From Adiantum capillus-veneris (taxonomy: Eukaryota; Streptophyta; Polypodiopsida; Polypodiales; Pteridaceae), in the NCBI GenBank assembly GCA_014529385.2, contig CM043959.1, forward strand, positions 50,373,122-50,437,121: a DNA stretch of 64,000 nt, given 5' to 3'. This document shows positions 56,403-64,000 of this stretch, piece by piece (the stretch's first letter is position 1; every line of letters begins with the position of its first letter). The notes beneath the pieces are model-generated. The model was not told where the DNA came from. It worked only from the letters and a program-made list of their open reading frames with translations, and did no database searches. A program made the position numbers and the translations under genes.

Positions 56403-57035
56403 TTGTTGGTAGCTTGATGTACACCATGATTTCTACATGTCCAGACATTGCATTTGTAGTGGGAGTAGCTAGCAGATACATTTCTAATCTTGCTAAGAAG
56501 CATTGGGAGGCAGTGAAAGGAGTGATGAGATATATTTGAGCATTACAAAGGAAAATTGTTTATGTTTTTGGAGCAAGGAGGCATGTGTAAAAGGATACAC
56601 GGATGCTGATTATGCAAGGAATGTGGACAATAGAAGATCCATGAGTGGCTATGTTTTCACATTTGATGGGGGTGCAATATCATGGAGATCTTGCTTACAA
56701 GATTGCATTGCCCAATCAACCACTAAGGCCGAATATGTGACCGCCTCTAAAGCTTGCAAATAAGCTATTTGGATTTCTTGTCTAGTGGGAGATTTGGGCA
56801 TTAATGCTAAGATTTTGATGTTGCATTGTGACAGTCAAAGTGCTATTTAACTAGCACAAAATCTTGAGTTTCATGCAAAGGGAAAGCACATTGAAATCAA
56901 GTAGGACAAGTGCATCGAGCTTGTCAAGGTACACACACATGACAACCCTGCTGACCTTATCACAAAGGGTTTACCTCTTGAGCATTTTGCATCTTGTCGT
57001 GACTTGATGGGTATTGGGTATAGCTATCATACTGT
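56403..57035 (+). pseudogene. Copia-2 RNase H remnant
   Basis: Reads 'GVASRYISNLAKKHWEAVK', 'CVKGYTDADYARNVDNRRSM', 'GYVFTFDGGAISWRSCLQDC', 'AQSTTKAEYVTASKACK' and, near 56900-57000, the closing 'TKGLPLEHF' text, all standard for copia RNase H. Broken fossil. Confidence 0.88.
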
Positions 57036-57084
57036 ACTTACCCCTTTCTCCACTTATCGGCACTTTGGCCTTTAAGTGGGAGGT

Positions 57085-57233
57085 TGTTGGGGATAAGGGC
57101 CATTAAGTCATTACCATCACAAGCTAACCGCTCCACTATACCTAATCTCATTCTTTTATTGATAATATAGAACAATAAGGAGCTCACACATAGTGTGAGA
57201 AGAAGCTCCATGAAAACTCTACCTCTCTCTCTA

Positions 57234-57287
<54 letters not shown>

Positions 57288-57348
57288 CTCTCTTGAAACC
57301 CTAATCTCTTAGTCATTGCATCCCTTCCACGGTGCGCACTCATCAACA
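57085..57348 (+). repeat. 3' LTR of copia-2, containing a CT microsatellite
   Basis: Starts TGTTGGGGATAAGGG after the purine run 'aagtgggagg' and ends CATCAACA. The CT tract spans about 57222-57295, longer than in the 5' LTR. Confidence 0.9.
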
Positions 57349-59551
57349 ACATACAATGTGCATCAACAAAGAAATGAATAATAATGTGTATTCATACTGA
57401 TACATATGGCAAAGGGACTATAAACTTGGCCAATGGACACAAGGTCTGGACTAAGTCTATGATCCCAAATTCTCCTGTGTGGTAACTCCAAAGCTTGTAA
57501 CACCATATTAGCGAATTTGGAAATTTCCCAATTCCCCTTTTCAAAACAATCTTAAGATTTGACCACATGGTTAAATCTTAGCCAAATTTTTGAGAGCATG
57601 GCTTGAAAGACCATTTCAAGTACTCCCTTGTGGAAGGGTTTGATCTTTAAAAACAATTTTAGATTTGTCCATATGGCCAAATCTTCAAGACATTGGTGAG
57701 TCCCAAATTGGCTTTAAAGTCTCAAACTCTCTAATATGGTGTTTTGTGTCCGCAACCAACCAACCAAATGTAGAACCCAGCGTCTAGTCCTAGTGGTCCT
57801 TGCCACAAAGTGGGAAAGAGAAGCCCACAGCTGAGTCAAGGGATTTTGTCCCTTGTGCAGAAAGAAATAAACCATGCACTCAAAAGCAAGCAAGCTCAAG
57901 ATCAGTGTGGGGATCACTAAGAAAACAAGTAAAGGCATAGCTGAATGGATCCCATTGTCTGCTAAGGTCAAAGAAACAAAGGACTCCGTGGATCTCCCCA
58001 AAGGCCAAAGTCTCCACCAAAAGAGGGGGACAAAAAGAAGGTTGGCTCTCATGAGCCAGAGTACTCACCACACCAAAAAGCACTGTGCAGCAAGAGACAG
58101 CTCAATGCTCCTCCTAGGCGAGTTTGACAAGGTCGAGGAGGTTGGGGAAGAGGGATGGGCTGGGGACAGGGGATGCACAAATGCATGGGAAGGGGAGGGT
58201 GGGGTGTTGGAGGGCTGGGAAGGGGGATGTCAATGGTAGTGGAGGGGGAGAATGTAGAAGCAAGCCCTCTAGTTGAAGGGAAGAAAGAGGGGGGGTATGG
58301 GCAAGTGTCCTACTGCAATGGATCAAAGTGGTTTTCTATATGAGCCCATTCCTAGCAAAATACTATGGGGCGGCCACTAGTGTGACCGGCATGCTGAGCC
58401 TAACCCTGACAATGGTGGCCACAGACTTGCTGGCAACCATCATCTACGGCCCTTTGGAGATGCCATAGTAGGGGCACTAGGAACACCCTGAGACCTTGTG
58501 GGGGGGACTTTGGATCTTGGTGTGCACTCAGCTCAAGGGGGCTGAGGTCGAGTGGATGGGTCAACTCTCTTCCATGGATAGGCCTTTGCAAATGGCTTAT
58601 TTGTCTAGAAATAAAACATTGGTTTGGGAGACTTGAGTACTCTACTTGTTAATTGAACCGAACACCACTCACTTTGGGGAGCAAGATCTCTTTTGGGAGA
58701 GTGTGCATCTTGCGGACTAAGACCCATTGAAATGGTAACCCTGCCACCTTGGCCACCACAGAAGACGAGGTGGAGACTTCAAGTTTGTACCAATCATGGA
58801 CCAAATCCTAGGGAGCAAGGGCAGGTATTCACAACATAAGCCCGAGAGGCAGACAAAAATGGGAAGGTTTGTCTCCTCTTCTAGTACATTTGTGGCAGGA
58901 TCAAATCCATGATGCCACCATCTAAGGTAAACTTGTGCCACCCAAATGCTGAGTGGGCTCATAACTATCACCTTGGAGGTCATTTTTGGGGTTTCAAACT
59001 CTATTAGGTAGTATCCCCTTCACAAAATTTGAACGTGTAAGATCTTCCCGACATCAACAACAAGTCTAGTTTGAAGTAGGCCACAAAACCTCCCCTCTAC
59101 TTGGATGAGTGCCAACTTCTTTGCGGATAACCAAAGAGGTCTAAAGATGCTCCATTTTGGCTACTAAGATTGCTTGCTCCTATGGCGTGACAACAAGTGA
59201 AAGGGTCAACTCCACAGGGAGGATCAATGGGGCTTCATGATCGTCCCTTTGAGATGGAGCAGGAGTTGCCATTTGTGTCTATTGCAATCAATGAAGAAGA
59301 CGATGAATTGATCAATCAAGGGGATAGCCCTTGACAATTCACAAATGCGAGAGAACAATGGATGAAGGGGGGGAGGGGGGGGCGGTGAGGGTAGCAAAGG
59401 CAAGGATTGAAGGAGGAGGGAGCGCCAAAGGTGAGTGCAAGGAGGGAGGGGCAGGGGGGCGACAATGAGAGAGGGGGGGGGGGGGGGGGGGGCACAACAA
59501 TGGTGAAGAGAGGGTGGTACGCAGGAGACACAACAACTAGCGAGCACTCAA
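57349..59551 (-). pseudogene. LINE ORF1 region (DUF4283-like), inactive
   Basis: Minus strand at 58717-58983 reads 'LSIWVAQVYLRWWHHGFDPA', 'TNLPIFVCLSGLCCEYLPLL' and 'IGTNLKSPP', resembling the plant LINE ORF1 nucleic-acid-binding domain (W..FDP..., LPIWVxLPGLPxxY...IG..LG). Near 58400-58460 'CGHHCQG-AQHAGH' could be its zinc knuckle. It lies upstream of the LINE endonuclease on the same strand, separated only by copia-2, so both are parts of one LINE. The 5' side (59340-59500) is C-rich on this strand with Pro-rich frames and a G run of 20. The left edge of the LINE is about 59551, where chromovirus sequence starts. Confidence 0.6.
59473..59492. repeat. Homopolymer G20
   Basis: Twenty consecutive Gs in a G-rich neighbourhood (59366-59500). 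True length is doubtful because such runs are hard to sequence. Confidence 0.85.
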
Positions 59552-60514
59552 CTTGACTTTTGCATGGAAATATATTTTTTGTTTTGCTGATGAGTTTAGT
59601 CATGACTTACGTGATGCATTTGCTAAGATCAAAGAAGCTATCTCTATTGTGCAGAAAAATCACAAAGCTGCTTCTAATAAGCATAGACAATCTGTGCACT
59701 GTGCACTTTAGCACAAATGTTTGGGTTCTTCTTAAATTTCCAAAAGATCATCTAAGTCATACAATGGATAAAAGTATTATGCTAAACTAGCACGCAGGTA
59801 TTATGAAACATTCTAAATCTTACGGCTAATCAATGAAACAACTTCTCAACTTAAGATTCCCTGTCATTGGCCAATCCATAATGCTTTTCATGTAAGCTTA
59901 CTCAAATCTTACAAAGGTGATCCTCTACAAAAGCCATTGATGGATGATCCTCCAGAGTTTGAAGGGCCTAAAGAGATATTGCAGCCTGAGCATATCATTC
60001 GCCATGAAGACAAGGTGCTAGGCAATGGTAAGGTACTTTGTAAGTATCTAATTAACTTTGAGAATTATCCTTTTGAAGATGCTTAATGGATGCAAGAGCC
60101 ACAACTGAAGGATAATATGTCACTTATAGCCACCTACAATGAATTGTACAAAATGCCCTAAAGTTTTCATATCAATGTAAACAATGAATTGAAAGGAAGA
60201 ATAACATGGTTTACTCTTTTGAAATCTATTGTTTTAAGTTCTTTATTAATGTTTAAATGTGATGCGGATGCATACCAAATATTGCACACTCATGGCAGTT
60301 TTTCTCCCGAGTATCGAGTAGCCTTGCAAACTACTGTGAGTAGCCTTGCAAACTACTGCGGGAAGGTGCTAGGCTAAATGTGATTGACATACTTGCGGCA
60401 AATTTCTCCCAAGTTCTAGGTAGATTGGTCATCTTCTATGGAAAGATGTCAAATGTGCTAAAAGTGGAACCTGAGCAAAAAGTCAATTTACCAAATGTAA
60501 TTCTCTCTCTCTTT

Positions 60515-60604
<90 letters not shown>

Positions 60605-60640
60605 AAAATCATAGTCAAGGATGACTATGATTTCAAGAGT
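59552..60640 (+). mobile_element. Chromovirus 'D' tail (family A): integrase end, chromodomain-like tail, purine tract
   Basis: Plus strand reads 'DLRDAFAKIKEAISIVQKNH', 'KYYAKLARRYYE', 'HNAFHVSLLKSYKGDP', 'PPEFEGPKEILQPEHIIRHE' and then 'NFENYPFEDA' with 'LKDNMSLIATYNE'. It matches 7806-8350 of chromovirus A and is better preserved at its end, which looks like a chromodomain. The purine tract 'gatttcaagagtgggg' precedes an LTR start at 60648. The rest of pol is absent because the fragment starts at the LINE edge. Broken fossil. Confidence 0.75.
60518..60600. repeat. (CT)n microsatellite upstream of the chromovirus D LTR
   Basis: Pure CT tract of about 80 bp. Confidence 0.97.
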
Positions 60641-60647
60641 GGGGTAA

Positions 60648-61360
60648 TGTCATCAAATTTCATTTTTGATCCACTTAAATGTATTTTCTCTCTCTAGATT
60701 TGGTCATTTCTAGTGAGAGAAAATAAAAATAATAAAAGGACCAACTATGTATAATGGACAAGATAATGCATCTGTGAGCTAGAGAGTTCCAATCACGTTA
60801 TAACTTTTGTAAAAGTGCCATCGGAGCTGTCAAGGGTTCCAATGTGATTTTTTGGATTAAATGTATCTATTAAAAGCTGTCCAAAACGGTCCCAAAAGCC
60901 AAAAATAAGCTAAAATGTTGTCCGACCGCATCAGTACAGGGATTGTGGGTAGGAATAGTGTGTGGGCCAAGGCAAGAAGAGGGGAGCATGGACGGCCAGC
61001 CAAATTGGTATGAAAGGAACAAAATGGTGGCCGAGATCCTAGCCAACTATCTTTCTTTCCAAAAAGCATGAAAAAGGGGCTCCAAAGGCTTCCATCCACA
61101 CACACTAAATTGGGCCCCAATCTAGGTTGATATGGCTCTTTCAAGGCTGATATGGCATCAGTTTTTCACATACACGGGCTCTTCTTGAAAATCTCCATCT
61201 CTTGTTTCTCTTGCCATATGCATGCTTTACATACTATGCCTAATTATGCTTAATTATCAATGACAAGCTACTAATTTTTAAGCTTCAATAAAATTTCCCG
61301 CCTATATCTTGCTTATTTCCTGCAAATATTATCACCACAAGGTGTTTAAGGTTTTGGGAA
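60648..61360 (+). repeat. 3' LTR of chromovirus D (right edge uncertain)
   Basis: Begins TGTCATCAAATTT right after the purine tract, in the same context as the chromovirus A LTR at 8716. A segment near 61341-61365 ('aggtgtttaaggttttggga') resembles 3019-3045 near the end of the chromovirus A 5' LTR. No second LTR for this element is in the window. Confidence 0.5.
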
Positions 61361-61800
61361 TGATTTCAACAATTGTTGCAGTGCAGAAAAGCCTAATCAC
61401 AAAACTATTCAATTATAGAGTTGTTTATCTCTTAAATCTAATCAATTAGTGATTAGCAATTCCATTAGCATGAAATTCCTCTCGGAATCAATTAATACAA
61501 AGTCCTTTCGGGGGGGGGGGGGGGGGGGGGGTTGACTCCAAAATGCCCAGCCCTCAACTAGTGTCACTTGTCTCTTTCTCTCTCCTTTGCCGTTTTTAGT
61601 TCATACATGTGTGTTGTGTTGTTGAATCAAGAACGGAGTGTGGTTTGTGACCGCGCTATCCTCAAACATGCTCAAAGTTATCTTTTGATTAACTATTTTA
61701 ATTAATTTACAATTTTTCCTTCACAATAAACCCAATTCTTTGACATGTAGTTGGATTAGCTAAAATAATTCACAGATGTTTCTAAGTCTAGTGAGTCATG
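61361..61800. other. Unassigned stretch with homopolymer G22
   Basis: AT-rich DNA with a run of 22 Gs at 61510-61531. No gene recognised. Confidence 0.4.
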
Positions 61801-63250
61801 CTTGCCATCCTTTCGATCAATGTGAAAAGCCTCACTCTTCTTTGTTCCTTTGTGTGATTTTTGCAATTCAAGCATGCGAGTACCCCAGTCCTATCTTGCC
61901 ATTAGCCAAGGCATCCCAAGGATGATGGGATAGCCGTTTCCCTTGGTTGGCATGACATGAAGATCAATTTCCACTTCAATCTCACATACTTTGACTTTAA
62001 TAGAATTTATCACACTTAGACGCTTCACTTTTGAGTTCTTGGACATCTTTGCGTTGCATGGTGCATCTGCATTTACCTTTAACCCAAGGTGATGCATGGT
62101 TTTCTCACTCATGACACAGATGTGAGAACCTCAATTAACATAAAAATTGGTGACTCTTTATCGCTTTATATATGCTTCTAATGCAGGTGTAATGCCATTC
62201 AAGTTTTTACATGAAACAAGTCCCATAGCCTTGGTCTTTACATGCCTTGTACTTACCATCTTGGTCAATTGCCTATGCACTTTTAGAGCCAAGTGAAGAA
62301 GCTGGGGCCAAGTGAGCGTTGGTCCCTATACATAGACCTCATCAACTAGATTATAAGGTTTAGAAGAATCACCAAGTGCAAAGTCTTTAATAGCGATCTT
62401 TTGTTTAGACTTTGATTTACTCTTGCTACTACTATATGCAGTCTCCTTTAACTTTCTTCTTTCCCCTATCTTACTCATAGCTGCCTCCTCTGCCTTGCTC
62501 TCTTTAGGGGCGTGGCATATACATCCTCTTCCTTGGCCTTTACTTTGTCCTTTGATAAGCTTTCACCTCTCTCTTCCTCTTTTTCTTTCCCCCTAGCATA
62601 CAAATTGATTATATAACAATCCTATTCTTTTGGTATAGACAAAGATGGAATAGGTGCAATAGGAAATGGTGGCTGCGGCTACACTAGTGGCCTTAGTATT
62701 TGCACATGTGGCGCTTGTTGTGGATAGGAAATGGATTTTTTTGTTGTTGTCTTTTCCTTGGTGGTGAAACTTGTTGTCTAGTCCCTTTGAAATTACCAGT
62801 TCTCCTTGAGTATGGACAATAATACATACCATGTTCATTTTAACCACAAATATAGTAGTGATATTCTTGGGCTTGCCTCCTTGGTCCTTATCTTGTTCTT
62901 GGTTTGGTGGTGGTCCTCTTTCTCCTTGCACTAGGTGTACTGACAAATCCTGCAATTGATGAGCAATCGTACTCAACAACTCTTGTTGGTATTAATTACC
63001 TTGCCTTTGATGAGTTGATGGTGCATTAGCTGATGGTACTAGAGTCATCCCTTCCTCTTATTTATCAAATTTTCTCTGCTATATTTGGTAGCTTATCTTC
63101 CTTTCTTTAAGGTGGGCTATGTCCCTAGCCTCCATCTAAGTCACAGGGAATGTCTCATTCATCTTCTCTCTAGGGAGAGCACATGCTAGCCACAAAACAA
63201 TCTTTCTTGAGAAAATTGGGTACTGCTTTCCCCAATCTTAGCTATGCAAC
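61800..63250 (-). mobile_element. Gypsy 'E' gag end and protease remnant, minus strand
   Basis: Minus strand at 61891-62112 reads 'MSEKTMHHLGLKVN', 'SVINSIKVKVCEIEVEIDLH' and 'YPIILGMPWLMAR', the protease segment after the active site in plant gypsy elements. Upstream on the same strand (62593-62979) lie 'MLSTIAHQLQDLSVHLVQGE' and a Lys/Gln-rich region with a decayed zinc-knuckle-like stretch near 62800-62850, as expected for the gag end. Sequence between 62150 and 62590 is low in signal. No LTR identified. Broken fossil. Confidence 0.55.
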
Positions 63251-64000
63251 CCACCACTCCCAAAGATCCAAAAATTGTAGCTCATACATATTGTACTCAA
63301 ACAAATTTACCTTGCCTTAATTCACACAACTTACTTTCAAAGGCTTTGTCTCCACCACCAAAGTTTGCTAAGAACAAAACCCTAATCCTGCCCAATCTCC
63401 TCTATTTGCTGACAATAGAGTGCTGAACCGGGATTTTTCCTTGGCCTTCATCAATAGTGGAAACCATGCAACATTGTAGAATCATCATTGTGCCAGTGAC
63501 TAGGAAATATCCAAGTAATCTAAGAACTCTTGGGTATCTTTGCATGCAACTCCATTGAAGGTGGAAAAGGGACATTGCTTTCTAGCCTCACACTAGCTTG
63601 CAAGAACTTTTCTTTTATGATGTTCTTTTTTTGCCAGAGATAATGTAAAAAAGGATACTATAGCTGGGTTCAAACTAAAATATAAATAAGAACATCAAAA
63701 GAAGCATCACAATGTCAAGAGGAAGGATAAATGGGCAATTTGAATGATTGACTGCTGCAAGCCTCTGTTTGCCAAACATAGCCATGATAATTTGTTGGTA
63801 AACATTTTTTTATCTAGATAATCTTGATAAATTGTTTGGCTTGATAGACTACATGGTTTAGAGAAAGGTCAAATCTTGGAAAAAATTCCTATTAGGGTCC
63901 ATAGCTACATATTTAGGATTAATCACTTTGTGTGATGAACAGGGTGGCTGCATTGCTAGAAGCAGACTCTTCACAATCATGCACAAGATAAGGAGAGAGA
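63251..64000. other. Unassigned stretch at window end
   Basis: Minus-strand reading may continue a gypsy gag but has no clear motif. No gene supported. Confidence 0.35.

Larger units (their letters stand above)
51013..57348 (+). mobile_element. Ty1/copia element, copia-2 (Tnt1/Tork-like), broken, both LTRs present
   Basis: LTRs at 51013-51243 and 57085-57348, a tRNA-Met type primer-binding site at 51246-51257, and gag, zinc knuckle, protease, integrase, RT, RNase H and a purine tract in order. Flanking pentamers are GCATA and ACATA, consistent with an aged 5-bp target duplication. LTRs differ at about 15% of positions outside their CT tracts, by eye, so this is the oldest dated LTR insertion here. 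The integrase resembles Tnt1. It lies inside a LINE, and holds a 286-bp TIR element. Broken, with ten or more breaks and some internal rearrangement. Confidence 0.9.

Noticed and set aside
59224-59603. Pro-rich minus-strand proteins
   Set aside because: They arise from G-rich low-complexity DNA around the G20 run in three frames at once, which indicates composition rather than coding.

Overview
This window is nuclear DNA of a land plant, made almost entirely of old, nested mobile elements. The signs are Ty3/gypsy chromovirus and non-chromovirus pol remnants, Ty1/copia elements, CACTA (En/Spm) transposons with plant-type tnp2 transposase, plant L1-type LINEs, tRNA-derived SINE-like units, remnants of a plant PPR gene, and very many CT/GA microsatellites. 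I see no intact host gene. The style of the PPR fragments (repeats of the 'KC-x-A-x-x-KA' kind) reminds me of fern PPR families, but this is a weak hint and the species is not determined.

Layout. 0.8-1.8 kb: LINE reverse transcriptase remnant, minus strand. 1.8-9.1 kb: chromovirus 'A', plus strand, with two recognisable LTRs and about 2.1 kb of foreign DNA inside its RNase H part. 9.1-10.9 kb: mostly unassigned, with a GA microsatellite. 10.9-13.9 kb: PPR pseudogene pieces around a block of acidic and glycine-rich reading frames I do not recognise. 14.0-15.85 kb: gypsy 'B' gag and protease, followed by an orphan primer-binding site. 16-21 kb: CT-rich and minisatellite DNA, two SINE-like units and a coding-like stretch at 17.4-18.1 kb. 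21.15-25.53 kb: CACTA-1. 26.2-31.96 kb: copia-1, carrying a 1.13-kb TIR element flanked by TTAA. 32.0-38.7 kb: a diverged long tandem repeat interrupted by CACTA-2, which has TIRs and an ATA target duplication. 38.69-46.55 kb: gypsy 'C', minus strand, with both LTRs and a long extra region after integrase. 46.9-49.5 kb: two opposed gypsy scraps with a SINE-like unit between them. 49.6-59.55 kb: a minus-strand LINE (endonuclease and ORF1) split by copia-2 (51.01-57.35 kb), which itself holds a 286-bp TIR element. 59.55-60.65 kb: the tail of a second family-A chromovirus with the start of its LTR. 61.8-63.2 kb: gypsy gag/protease remnant, minus strand.

The nesting gives a relative history: the LINE is older than copia-2, which is older than its small TIR element; the long tandem repeat is older than CACTA-2. 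LTR pairs counted by eye differ by about 10% (gypsy C), 12% (gypsy A) and 15% (copia-2, outside its CT tract), so these insertions are old, of the order of millions of years or more. All LTR elements are broken. I found no convincing unknown functional system. The best-supported novelties are the two TIR elements with target duplications, CACTA-2 with an empty-site paralogue in the same window, the tandem repeat it entered, and the coiled-coil-bearing extra region of gypsy C.
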